From contig NZ_LMSB01000003.1 in NCBI RefSeq assembly GCF_001428005.1, forward strand, positions 56,639-120,638: a DNA stretch of 64,000 nt, read 5' to 3'. How positions within the stretch are numbered: position 1 is the first letter of the stretch; each line of letters begins with the position of its first letter. The notes below the pieces were generated by a model that was not told the DNA's origin, ran no database searches, and was given only the letters and a program-made list of their open reading frames with translations. Of this stretch, positions 52,456 to 63,830 are shown piece by piece. This stretch comes from Arthrobacter sp. Soil736. Its GTDB lineage: Bacteria; Actinomycetota; Actinomycetes; Actinomycetales; Micrococcaceae. The position numbers and the translations under genes were made by a program.

Positions 52456-53598
52456 TCAACGGGTCCCTGCGCGCAACTGGAGGTAATCCGGGGCGGTGGC
52501 TGAACGGTGCACGCAACCGACGGATGTTCCGTAAGGGCCGCAACCACCTAGGCGGCCAGGGGGTTCCGGCTCGGGTGTTGCAGCGTTCGGTGCTGTCGGC
52601 AGGACCATGAGAACGACGACCGCCGCCGATGCGCCAATCGTTTTCAGTCCTTGGAAGAGCGTACGTGCAACGTCAGCAGATTCACTGATGGTTTCCGCGA
52701 TGTGGCCCAAGGGGCAATGATGCGGGGATGACAGGATTTCGAGGATCCGGACACCGGTGAGTGGCGAGAGAACCGCCGGCAGGAGGCCCGGATTCAGGAG
52801 ACCTTGCATTCTGGACCGGACACCACGCAAACCGTGGAGTGCCCCGCGGCAGTTTCGGCACGTGCGGACATGTCCGTCGACTTTGGCCTGGCCTGCTACC
52901 GTGGTGCGGTCGAGAGCAGAATCGGCCAACATCCGCAGCATGGAGTCGCAGCCGCGGCTTTCGGAGTCGCGCAGATACACCAGGAGATAGGCCTCACGAA
53001 GTCCTTTGCGAGCACGCCGGAGGAGGGCGGAGAGTGCGTTGGGGGCGACGTCGAGAAGCGGCGCGGCCTCGCGCGGCTTCAGCCCTTCAATCTCGACATA
53101 CCAAAGGACTCTTTGCCAACGAAGGGGGAGGGTCGCGAAGGCCTCCGCGACGAAGTCGTGCTCCTGCGAGCGGCTATGGAGCCCGTCGGTGTTCTGGCCG
53201 TCAGCCAGCTCGATGATCCGCCCTGACGGATGCTCGGCGGACGAATGGCGGTCAAATGCCGCAGTGCGGACAGCCCTCAGGAGATAGGGTCTGACCGGGC
53301 CGTTTGGCCCTTTTCCGCGTCGCATTGCGGTCAGGGATTTAAGGAATGCCGTAGCGGCCACGTCCTCTGCATCATGTGAAGATCTGCTCAGCGTGTTGGC
53401 ATAAGCCAAGGCCGGTTCCCAGTGGCTTCTGAACAATTCCAGAACGGCCCCGGTCTTGCCTTCCCGGCAATCCTGTACGAGCCTCGCCTCGGCTTCTGCC
53501 GCGGCGGCTCCCGTATCCGCAGACGCTGTATCCGGCGGGGTTGCAGTGGCCTTCACAGCACTGCCCGGCACGCGGATGCGACACGTGATTGACGGCAA
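52456..53598 (-). CDS. ECF sigma factor with C-terminal zinc-finger and membrane segment
   Basis: 380 residues as read from a TTG at 53598; no convincing ribosome site, and a GTG at 53556 is an alternative. Sigma2 region ~50-115 ('ALAYANTLSRSSHDAEDVAATAFLKSL' in parts) and sigma4 ~155-205 ('LPLRWQRVLWYVEIEGLKPREAAPLLDVAPNALSALLRRARKGL' in outline). Beyond it, residues 243-250 read 'HVRTCRNC', an HxxxCxxC zinc-binding motif of anti-sigma ZAS domains. A hydrophobic segment follows at ~318-336 ('TIGASAAVVVLMVLPTAP'), then a Pro/Gly tail with two cysteines. The protein therefore looks like a sigma factor with its own membrane-tethered regulatory domain. It resembles the sigma factor at 54831. Confidence 0.78.
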   Translation of the reverse strand: MPSITCRIRVPGSAVKATATPPDTASADTGAAAAEAEARLVQDCREGKTGAVLELFRSHWEPALAYANTLSRSSHDAEDVAATAFLKSLTAMRRGKGPNGPVRPYLLRAVRTAAFDRHSSAEHPSGRIIELADGQNTDGLHSRSQEHDFVAEAFATLPLRWQRVLWYVEIEGLKPREAAPLLDVAPNALSALLRRARKGLREAYLLVYLRDSESRGCDSMLRMLADSALDRTTVAGQAKVDGHVRTCRNCRGALHGLRGVRSRMQGLLNPGLLPAVLSPLTGVRILEILSSPHHCPLGHIAETISESADVARTLFQGLKTIGASAAVVVLMVLPTAPNAATPEPEPPGRLGGCGPYGTSVGCVHRSATAPDYLQLRAGTR

Positions 53599-53742
53599 AC
53601 TGTGAGCATAGTGACTCCGGGCGGACGACTAATTCCTGCTGGCGCGGGATGTGGTAGCGCTCACATAATCACCTAATGAAGGGTTCAAGGCGTTTTGGTC
53701 ATAAAAAACATGAACAAGTCAGCGCGTGACGGCGGCGGCCCT

Positions 53743-53982
53743 CTACTCGCGGTGCTCGGACCCGGCGGGTGATGGGGCCTTGCTGTCCTCGCGGTCGATC
53801 GAAGCCAGCAACCGGTCCAGGGACCGCAGCACCCCGCCGGTGCGCCTTAGGGTGAGAACAGGGTCAACCGGGCTTGATCCCGCACTGGTCGCGGCGACGT
53901 AGTCAGCCCACTCACGGTTCAGTTTCTCGAACTCCCGCCGGCCCACCGATACGGTCAGCCGCCCGTCAGGTCCTTCAGACAT
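53743..53982 (-). CDS. Small protein, 79 residues, unknown
   Basis: Start chosen at 'MSEGPDGRLTVSVGRREFEK', because GGGGGGTG lies just upstream; longer readings add an Arg-rich region. The N-terminal part could be a short beta-strand/helix, and the rest ('LNREWADYVAATSAG', 'RTGGVLRSLDRLLASID') is helical and acidic at the end. It sits between the two sigma factors and shares their accessory-looking context. No family recognised. Confidence 0.5.
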   Translation of the reverse strand: MSEGPDGRLTVSVGRREFEKLNREWADYVAATSAGSSPVDPVLTLRRTGGVLRSLDRLLASIDREDSKAPSPAGSEHRE

Positions 53983-54217
53983 ACCGATCACCCCCCATTG
54001 CTGCGCATGCTGATTGGTCCTCATTTTACCGGTCAGCGGCGATCCGGCCTCTCGACGGGCCACGAGATCCCGTGCAGGAACGGACCGCCGCAGTTGCGCT
54101 GCCACCAGCCGCAAACGAATTGCCGGCCACGATCTGGCAGCTGGCAGTCCTTTCGCGAGGATGGTTGGACCATGCGGCCGGTGTGGACCAGAGAGGACGG
54201 CGGAAATCGGCAATACT

Positions 54218-54568
54218 TCATTGACTTCTTTCCGCCTCTTTCAGGATCGGCAGGCCCGCCAACCAGGCCTGGTGATTCCGGGCATGCCGGCTGAGTGGGC
54301 GCGTATACCGGAACGATCTTCCGGCTGTGGCGAGGCTTAGGCCTTCCCGCTTCAGGGCTTCCTCAATGTCCCTGATGCTGCCGGTCCCGAGGCCGTGAAT
54401 ATCGTTTTTTAGATCCTGCCGCGAGCGTGCAATCAGCTGTCCGATGGTGTTCACGCCGTGTCGGGCGAGGCCGTTTGCTGCCCGTGCAGGCAGGCGCAGT
54501 TCAGATATCGGACGAGCCTGCTGCAGCTCAATGGAACTCGTTGACAATGTCCTCTGGCCCTCCGGCAT
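54218..54568 (-). CDS. Free-standing RNA polymerase alpha C-terminal-domain-like protein
   Basis: 116 residues from 'MPEGQRTLSTSSIEL', with an excellent GGGAGGA site. Residues ~18-76 ('ISELRLPARAANGLARHGVNTIGQLIARSRQDLKNDIHGLGTGSIRDIEEALKREGLSL' in outline) read as the alpha-CTD of RpoA. By eye alignment with E. coli alpha, Arg265, Asn268, Gly296 and Ser299 are kept, Cys269 is Gly, Lys298 is Gly and Glu302 is Asp. There is no alpha-NTD. It lies between the two ECF sigma genes, and the last 40 residues are a basic tail. It might tether DNA or the polymerase, but that is inference. Confidence 0.75.
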   Translation of the reverse strand: MPEGQRTLSTSSIELQQARPISELRLPARAANGLARHGVNTIGQLIARSRQDLKNDIHGLGTGSIRDIEEALKREGLSLATAGRSFRYTRPLSRHARNHQAWLAGLPILKEAERSQ

Positions 54569-54830
54569 CACAAGAATCCTCCCGCAATAATTAGCATCCC
54601 GCCGCGACGGCGGAATCACACGGAGTCTTAACCGTGCTGCCCGGAGTCCGTGACGGACAACTATGGACCGTACCCCCGAGAGGCTCGGACTTGCCAACCC
54701 CTGCAAACGCTTTCACAACAATTTTGGTTTCGGCGTCATGAAACAGGCCCGCCCGCGGTGAATGGTGTGAGGCGCTTGCGGTGCGTTCTCGCTTTTTCGG
54801 CATCGAGGGCAGGCAACCACATGGAAACAG

Positions 54831-55472
54831 TTGAGCACGTTTCACAGGGGGGGCGGGCATCTTTGCCGTGCAGCATCCGACGAGCCGTCCGGCGGCATCC
54901 AGGGCGATGAATCGGATTTGATTGCCGGCGTCCGGGCCGGGGATGCGGAGTCCATGGCGGTGTTATATGAAAAGTATCGCGAACCGGGGCTGCGGTTTAT
55001 CCGGGGTCTAATGTCCGGCGCCCAGGAGTCCGAGGATGTGCTTCATGACGCGTTCGCGAAAGCTGTTGGCGCGATCAGGAACGGATACGGGCCCACGGAG
55101 GTGTTTGGCCCGTATCTGAGCACCGCAATCCGTTCCGTCGCGATGACGTTCTGGAACAAACGCGTTCGTGAGCAACCGGCACCCGACGAAGACCTGGATC
55201 CGGGACCTGTCGATGACTGGGGACTCGAGACGGTCCTTACTGTGTTCGAGCAGGAACACGTCGCTGCTGCGATGCGTTCCCTGCCGGAGCGGTGGCGGAC
55301 GGTGCTCTGGTATGCCGAGGTCCTGGGCGAGAAGCCGCGAAACATAGCACCGATCCTGGGCCTCGAACCCAACGCGGTGTCCGCGTTGCTAATCCGTGCC
55401 AAGGCGGGGCTGCGCACCGCGTACGAGCAACAGAGCGGATCGGAACTGAGTTCCGTAAGCGAAGCGAACTGA
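54831..55472 (+). CDS. ECF-type RNA polymerase sigma factor
   Basis: 213 residues from a TTG at 54831; the conserved part begins near 'DESDLIAGVRAGDAESMAVLYEKYREPGLRFIRGL' in parts (residues ~26-60). Sigma4 is 'LPERWRTVLWYAEVLGEKPRNIAPILGLEPNAVSALLIRAKAGL' in outline (~150-193). No zinc-finger tail is present. The first ~25 residues overlap another small open frame beginning at ATG 54821 ('METVEHVSQGG'), so the true start or a programmed or mutational frameshift cannot be excluded. It is related to the sigma factor on the minus strand at 52456. Confidence 0.72.
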   Translation: MSTFHRGGGHLCRAASDEPSGGIQGDESDLIAGVRAGDAESMAVLYEKYREPGLRFIRGLMSGAQESEDVLHDAFAKAVGAIRNGYGPTEVFGPYLSTAIRSVAMTFWNKRVREQPAPDEDLDPGPVDDWGLETVLTVFEQEHVAAAMRSLPERWRTVLWYAEVLGEKPRNIAPILGLEPNAVSALLIRAKAGLRTAYEQQSGSELSSVSEAN

Positions 55473-55543
55473 CACGAGCGGAGAGAACCGCCGGAGTGTC
55501 GGCAGCCCCGGCTCGCTGGTTTGGATCGAATGTGGAATTTTCT

Positions 55544-55732
55544 TCAGGGTGTGCCAGTGAGATCCACGATGCCCCCGGTGATTGCTGCTTCCCGCACGGC
55601 CCAGATCCCGGCAATTGCGACGTCCTCGTAAGCGTAAGCCACCGAGGTGAGCATCACCTCACCATCGTCTGCGACCAGTCGGAATCTGAAGCAATCGTCC
55701 GCGTCCATATACAGTTCGAACAAAGCGGCCAT
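55544..55732 (-). CDS. YegP-like (DUF1508) protein
   Basis: 62 residues. 'FELYMDADDCFRFRLVADDGEVMLTSVAYA' in parts and 'IAGIWAVREAA' match one DUF1508 unit, the module found twice in E. coli YegP. Excellent TTAGGAG site. Function unknown; the fold is small and soluble. Confidence 0.75.
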   Translation of the reverse strand: MAALFELYMDADDCFRFRLVADDGEVMLTSVAYAYEDVAIAGIWAVREAAITGGIVDLTGTP

Positions 55733-55822
55733 GGGTCGTTCTCCTAACGTGATGCGAATCCTTCACAACGCAGGGTCTTAACCGCATGAAGACTGGATCA
55801 TGACGGCAGCCGCAGCCCCGTT

Positions 55823-55908
55823 GACCCTCTTTAGACGACAACGACGGCGACACGCCGGGATAAACCGGCAAGTCCGGAGAGTCGCCGTCGTTTTTTGCAA
55901 AGAGGGTC
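55823..55908. repeat. Palindromic intergenic element, copy 2 (86 bp)
   Basis: Same outer TGACCCT...AGAGGGTC and inner ACGACGGCGACACNCCGG / CCGGAGAGTCGCCGTCGT hairpin as the copy at 40434, with about 8 extra bases (GGATAAA region) at the tip. Also shares a downstream run, CGGCCGATTTGGGCAA, with copy 1. It lies upstream of both flanking genes, so it is not positioned as a terminator. Confidence 0.8.
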
Positions 55909-56023
55909 CGGCCGATTTGGGCAAATCCTTGGACCGCCTTGATCAGAAGTTGAGGCACCTTCGCAACACTCGAATAAACGGTTCCGCAATTGGTCCGTGT
56001 GTTGGGGGATGGTGCAGGTTCGC

Positions 56024-56344
56024 ATGAGAAGAATTCAAACCGTGGGGAAGCTGCGGGCCGCTGTGTCGAGCAGCCGCGAGCTGCTGATGCAGAGCCCGGA
56101 ATTCAAACGGCGAGCAGTTCACTGCATGAGGCACTCTTGGAAGATTCACGCCCTTTCCAAGGCACTGGCCCAAGCCCTGGCCGACTCCCGTGAGGCATCC
56201 ACCTGGCCCGGCCAGCGCCTCGCGGTCAGCTTCCAAATCTCCGAACAGGTCGAACTGCTCACGCAGCGCATCCAGGTCGAAACAGAGGCGGCCGCGGCGA
56301 GCTATGCAGCCCTTCGAAACCTCCGCCGCCCAGCGCCGTGCTGA
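56024..56344 (+). CDS. Hypothetical helical protein, 106 residues
   Basis: Read from 'MRRIQTVGKLRAAVSSSRELL', with GCAGG before it; an ATG at 56009 would add five residues. Largely alpha-helical and amphipathic ('HSWKIHALSKALAQALADSREA', 'VSFQISEQVELLTQRIQVETEAAAAS' in parts). Its stop codon is provided by the first bases of repeat copy 3, so the natural C-terminus may have been altered. No family recognised. Confidence 0.45.
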   Translation: MRRIQTVGKLRAAVSSSRELLMQSPEFKRRAVHCMRHSWKIHALSKALAQALADSREASTWPGQRLAVSFQISEQVELLTQRIQVETEAAAASYAALRNLRRPAPC

Positions 56345-56420
56345 CCCTATTTGACGCCAAAACGACGGCGACACCCCGGTAAGTCCGGAGTGTCGCCGTC
56401 GTTCTTTGGCAAAGAAGGTC
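56343..56420. repeat. Palindromic intergenic element, copy 3 (78 bp)
   Basis: Same structure as the copy at 40434 (TGACCCT...AAGGTC, inner ACGACGGCGACAC / GTGTCGCCGTCGT). Lies in the 80-base gap between the convergent helical protein and dimethylglycine oxidase and can act as a bidirectional terminator. The GACCCT end overlaps the stop codon of the upstream gene. Confidence 0.85.
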
Positions 56421-56427
56421 AGGAGCG

Positions 56428-59936
<3,509 letters not shown>

Positions 59937-59959
59937 GATGGTCTCCTGGTTGGTGGCGA

Positions 59960-61876
59960 CTAGTTGGTGGCGACGGCGTCGGCGGCGTCGCTGGATTTGG
60001 CGTCGCCGGGGCAGCGCGTGTCCTCGGCACAGCGTCCGTCGCATTCATGTTTGGTCACGAGATCGAACTGGACGCCTCCGTGCTGTTCCACGCCGGTGCG
60101 GATGGCGCGTTCGACGACGGTGGTGGCCAGCCGCTGCCGCAAGGCCAGCGGATCGCGGCGCAGGTCACGGGCCAGTGCGACGCATAGCAGCAGCATGACC
60201 AGCACGAAGGGCAGGGCGGCCACGATCGTGATGCGCTGCAGGCCGGACAACGCCTCGGACGGCTCATCTCCGCCGGCAAGGAGCATCACGGCTGCCACTC
60301 CACCGGTCAGCAGACCCCAGAAGATCACCAGCCCGCGGCGGGGTTCGCTGGCTCCGTTGGAGCTCAGGGAGGCCATGATGATGGAGGCTGAGTCCGCTCC
60401 GGTGATGAAGAAGATTGCCACCAGGACCATGGCCAGGACGATGACTGCGGCGGTGGCCCAAGCGGGCATGTTCAGGTTCTTGATCAGGTCGAAGAGGGCG
60501 CCGTCGAAGGATATGGAGGGCGCGCCGTCGACCATTTTCACGAGGCCGTCGGCCGGGTTCTCCGTCTTGTCGGCTGCCTGCTGGATGCCGAACGCAGTGC
60601 CGCCGAAGATGCCGAACCAGATCACACTGACAATGCTTGGAACCAGCAGTACTCCGGTGACAAACTGCCGGATGGTGCGTCCCCGGCTGATGCGGGCGAT
60701 GAACATCCCAACAAACGGTGTCCAGGACAGCCACCAGGCCCAGTAGAAAATGGTCCAGCTGGACATCCAGCTCCGCAGTGCCTCGTCTCCCACGGCTTCT
60801 GTCCGGGAGGACATTTCCGCCAGGTCCCTGGCATAGTCCCCGACCGCGGCGGGGATCAGGTTCAGGATAAAGAGGGTGGGGCCGGCCACGAACACAATGA
60901 GGGCCAGGACCACGGCCAGGACCATGTTGATGTTGGACAGCCACTGGATGCCCCGGCTGATGCCGGATACCGCGGAGGCGACGAAGCAGGAAGTCAGGAT
61001 GGCGACGATCACCACGAGCACAGGGGTGCCGACTTCCCCGACCCAGCCGTTGGACGTCAGGCCGCTGCCGATCTGCAGGGCACCCAGGCCCAACGATGCA
61101 GCGGTGCCGAACAGCGTGGCGAAAATGGCCAGGATATTGATGAACTTGCCGACGGGCCCCTCAACCATCCTGATGCCGAAGAGCGAGGTGAAGGCCGCGG
61201 AGATGAGCTGCTTGCGGCCCAGGCGGTAGGTGCCGTAGGCCATGGCGATGCCAACCACGGCGTACATGGCCCAGGGGTGCAGGGTCCAGTGGAAGATGGA
61301 GGTGGCCATGGCCGTCTGGATTGCTGCGGGTGTCCGTCCGTCCACGGTTCCGGGCGGCGGCGAGATGTAGTGGTAGAGGGGTTCGGCCACGCCGTAGAAC
61401 ATGAGCCCGATGCCCATGCCGGCGGCAAACATCATGGCTACCCAGGAGATGGTGCGGAATTCGGGCTTTTCGCCGTCCTTGCCCAGCGGGATGTTGCCGA
61501 ACTTGCCGAGGGCCAGCCACAGGACAAAGACCACGAAGAGCGAAGCCAGGACCATGAAGAGCCAGCCGGTGTACTCCATGACCCAGTCGAGAACGCTCTG
61601 CGACGTGGCAGAGAGGCTGTCCGTTCCGAGGAAGCCCCAGATCACGAAGGCGACGGCGAATGCGCCGGTGATCCCGAAGGTGGCCTTGTCGAGTGTGAGC
61701 TTGCGGTTGCGGCGTTCCGTCACGGCCCGCTCGGTCTTGGTCTGACGCAGTTCCTGCAGGAGCTGCTCACAGTCCTCCGCGTCCAGGACGGCTGCGGGAG
61801 GGAGGGAATCCGGGGCAGCAATGTCGCTGTCTGAGCCGATATCGCTGTTCAAGTCAATGTCACTGTTCAATGCCAT
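59960..61876 (-). CDS. BCCT-family betaine/choline/carnitine transporter
   Basis: 638 residues. An N-terminal acidic repeat ('NSDIDLNSDIGSDSDIA') and a helical linker ('CEQLLQELRQTKTERAVTERRNRKLT' in parts) precede 12 membrane segments. The BCCT signature is visible ('GVAEPLYHYISPPPG', 'FHWTLHPWAMYAVVGIAMAY' in parts, 'FYWAWWLSWTPFVGMFIARISRGRTIRQF' in outline, including the Trp-rich substrate box). The C-terminal tail has 'KHECDGRCAEDTRCPG', a cysteine cluster that is unusual. It probably imports glycine betaine for the catabolic genes around it. AAAGGAC precedes the ATG. Confidence 0.93.
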   Translation of the reverse strand: MALNSDIDLNSDIGSDSDIAAPDSLPPAAVLDAEDCEQLLQELRQTKTERAVTERRNRKLTLDKATFGITGAFAVAFVIWGFLGTDSLSATSQSVLDWVMEYTGWLFMVLASLFVVFVLWLALGKFGNIPLGKDGEKPEFRTISWVAMMFAAGMGIGLMFYGVAEPLYHYISPPPGTVDGRTPAAIQTAMATSIFHWTLHPWAMYAVVGIAMAYGTYRLGRKQLISAAFTSLFGIRMVEGPVGKFINILAIFATLFGTAASLGLGALQIGSGLTSNGWVGEVGTPVLVVIVAILTSCFVASAVSGISRGIQWLSNINMVLAVVLALIVFVAGPTLFILNLIPAAVGDYARDLAEMSSRTEAVGDEALRSWMSSWTIFYWAWWLSWTPFVGMFIARISRGRTIRQFVTGVLLVPSIVSVIWFGIFGGTAFGIQQAADKTENPADGLVKMVDGAPSISFDGALFDLIKNLNMPAWATAAVIVLAMVLVAIFFITGADSASIIMASLSSNGASEPRRGLVIFWGLLTGGVAAVMLLAGGDEPSEALSGLQRITIVAALPFVLVMLLLCVALARDLRRDPLALRQRLATTVVERAIRTGVEQHGGVQFDLVTKHECDGRCAEDTRCPGDAKSSDAADAVATN

Positions 61877-61910
61877 GAGGAAGTCCTTTGTTCGGATTCA
61901 TGGGCTGGTG

Positions 61911-62261
61911 CTAGACGTGGCCGTCCACTGTCAGGCCAGGGGGGAGGTTCGGAACCTCTTCGGATTCGGTGATCATGATGTCGCCGTCGATCACCGAGAC
62001 TTCGTGGGAGCGGACCGGCAGCTTGGCCGGCGGGGCGTCGACGCTTCCCGTGCGCAGGTTGAACCTGGAGGCGTGCAGCGGGCATTCGACCCAGCAGTCC
62101 TCCACCCAGCCGTCGGCCAGGGAAGCGTCCTGGTGCGTGCACGTGTCGTCAATGGCAAAGAGTTCGCCCTCTTCGGTGTGGAAGACGGCGATGGGCGGCG
62201 ACGTATTCAGCCGCAGGGCTTCCCCGGGTGCCAGTTCGCTGAGCGGGCATGCCTTGTGCAT
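61911..62261 (-). CDS. Rieske-type ferredoxin
   Basis: 116 residues from 'MHKACPLSELAPGEAL', with GAAGAGG upstream. The Rieske box is 'DDTCTHQDASLADGW' and 'VECPLHASRFNL': Cys-x-His and Cys-x2-His, ligands for a [2Fe-2S] cluster. Such ferredoxins feed electrons to Rieske oxygenases. It is divergent from the reductase and oxygenase genes and probably serves the same system. 'MHKACPL' marks the true N-terminus. Confidence 0.85.
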   Translation of the reverse strand: MHKACPLSELAPGEALRLNTSPPIAVFHTEEGELFAIDDTCTHQDASLADGWVEDCWVECPLHASRFNLRTGSVDAPPAKLPVRSHEVSVIDGDIMITESEEVPNLPPGLTVDGHV

Positions 62262-62504
62262 GGAGGGACCTCTTCTTCGTTCGGGGATCCTGCGCAACTG
62301 CCGGGCGTTGTTCCGCAGGGATCAACAGCAATCGCAATAAGCAACAGAGTGGGGTAGCTCGCAGGGGTTGTCAAGACTTTTCTTCTCTATTGCGGGCCCT
62401 TGTCTTCTTGGCGGGAAGACCCTTGACAGTGCCCGTGGCATAGATCACGCTGTTGCATATAGCGATTGTTGTTGCGTAAGAAGCAATTGAAAGGGGGCGT
62501 CGAA
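62262..62504. promoter_or_regulatory. Divergent regulatory region with TTGC/GCAA half-sites
   Basis: Between the Rieske ferredoxin (-) and its reductase (+). Contains ATTGTTG-TTGCGTAAGAAGCAA near 62467-62486 (TTGC-N7-GCAA) and GCAATCGCAATAAGCAAC near 62329-62345, plus GTTGCAT at 62452-62458. These half-sites resemble those near 33254 and 38658. Confidence 0.45.
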
Positions 62505-63740
62505 GTGCAGACGCTTGCGATTGTGGGAGCTTCCCTGGCCGGTCTTTCGGCCGCGCGGGCAGCCCGCGCCCAAGGCTTCACCGGACGGCTGGTCATCATT
62601 GGCGATGAGCCGCACCGTCCGTACGACCGGCCGCCGCTGTCCAAGGACTTCCTGCTCGGTGCCATCACTGCCGAGGACCTCTTCCTGGAGGCCGACGCCG
62701 ACGAGCTGCAGGCTGAATGGCTGCTGGGCGCCGGGGCTGCTTCCTTGGACGCAGATTCGCGGACCATCGTCCTTGAGGACGGGCGCACCGTGCAGGCGGA
62801 CGGGATTGTCATTGCCACCGGAGCCCGGGCACGTCAGCTGCCTACCCTGGCCGGCCTGAGCAATGTGTTCTCGCTCCGGACCCTCGCCGACGCGCAGAGC
62901 CTCGCCCCGGAGCTGGTGCCCGGAAGCAGGATGGCCGTCATCGGTGCCGGCTTCATCGGCGCCGAGGTCGCCTCCGCCGCGGCGTCCCGCGGCATGGAGG
63001 TCACGATGATCGACACCAAGCCCGTGCCCTTCGCCGCCCAGCTCGGAACGGAAATGGGCGCCGTCGTCGCCGGACTGCACGCAAGCAACGGCGTGGAGCT
63101 CATTTCGTCGGCAACTATTGCGGACTTCTACAGCGGCGAAGGCAACGTCACCGGAATGCGGCTGGGCTGCGGACGCTACGTACCTGCCGACGTCGTGGTG
63201 GTGGGCATCGGCGCCGAGCCCAACACCAGCTGGCTGGCCGGATCGGGAATCGAGCTCGACGGCGGAGTCCTGTGCGACGCCATGGGCCGCACCAATATTC
63301 CGGGAATCGTGGCGGTGGGGGACTGCGCGGCCTGGTTCGACGACGCCGTCGGGACCCACCGCCGGATTGAGCACTGGACCGGGGCCCTGGAGCGCGCCGC
63401 CCTCGCCGTCCAGGCGCTGCTGGACGAGGACGCCCCGCAGCAGCCGGTGAAAGCTCCCTACTTCTGGTCCGACCAGCACGGCGTCAAGCTGCAGTTCGCC
63501 GGGCACTCGGCAGGCCATGACCGGCTGGAGATCGAGGCGGGGGACCCCGCTACTCACAGCTTCCTGGCCGTGTACTACCGCGAAGATGCCCCGGTGGCCG
63601 TGCTTGGCATGAACCAGCCACGGCTGTTCACCAAATGGCGTCGCGGCCTCGCGGCACCCGCCCGGCCGCTCGGCCGGCCCAGCGGGCAGGCCGCCTGTTC
63701 GGACGCATCCGCACTGGTGGGGGCCGCCGTCGTGTCCTGA
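62505..63740 (+). CDS. FAD-dependent ferredoxin reductase
   Basis: 411 residues from a GTG at 62505 with AAAGGGGG upstream; residues before this start are not conserved. Two Rossmann motifs, 'LAIVGASLAGLSAARAARAQG' in parts (FAD) and 'MAVIGAGFIGAEVASAAASRG' in parts (NAD), with 'DRPPLSKDFLLG' and 'VAVGDCAAWFDD', place it in the ferredoxin-NAD reductase family of Rieske oxygenase systems. It passes electrons from NAD(P)H to the Rieske ferredoxin encoded divergently. A Pro/Gly/Ala tail ends the protein. Confidence 0.9.
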   Translation: MQTLAIVGASLAGLSAARAARAQGFTGRLVIIGDEPHRPYDRPPLSKDFLLGAITAEDLFLEADADELQAEWLLGAGAASLDADSRTIVLEDGRTVQADGIVIATGARARQLPTLAGLSNVFSLRTLADAQSLAPELVPGSRMAVIGAGFIGAEVASAAASRGMEVTMIDTKPVPFAAQLGTEMGAVVAGLHASNGVELISSATIADFYSGEGNVTGMRLGCGRYVPADVVVVGIGAEPNTSWLAGSGIELDGGVLCDAMGRTNIPGIVAVGDCAAWFDDAVGTHRRIEHWTGALERAALAVQALLDEDAPQQPVKAPYFWSDQHGVKLQFAGHSAGHDRLEIEAGDPATHSFLAVYYREDAPVAVLGMNQPRLFTKWRRGLAAPARPLGRPSGQAACSDASALVGAAVVS

Positions 63741-63830
63741 TAACCCTGCTCCCAAGAGCTGTACCTGAAACCCCGTCCCTACAATTCTGGCTTTCGTTTG
63801 TTTTGATCTGTTGTTCGTTAGGAGGACAAG

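Noticed and set aside
55831..56025. Minus-strand frame over repeat copy 2
   Set aside because: Same repeat-derived peptide text ('RRRLSGLAG'); no other support.
55943..56374. 143-residue minus-strand frame opposite the helical protein
   Set aside because: No ribosome site, ends in repeat sequence, and the plus-strand frame has a more protein-like helical pattern; neither is certain.
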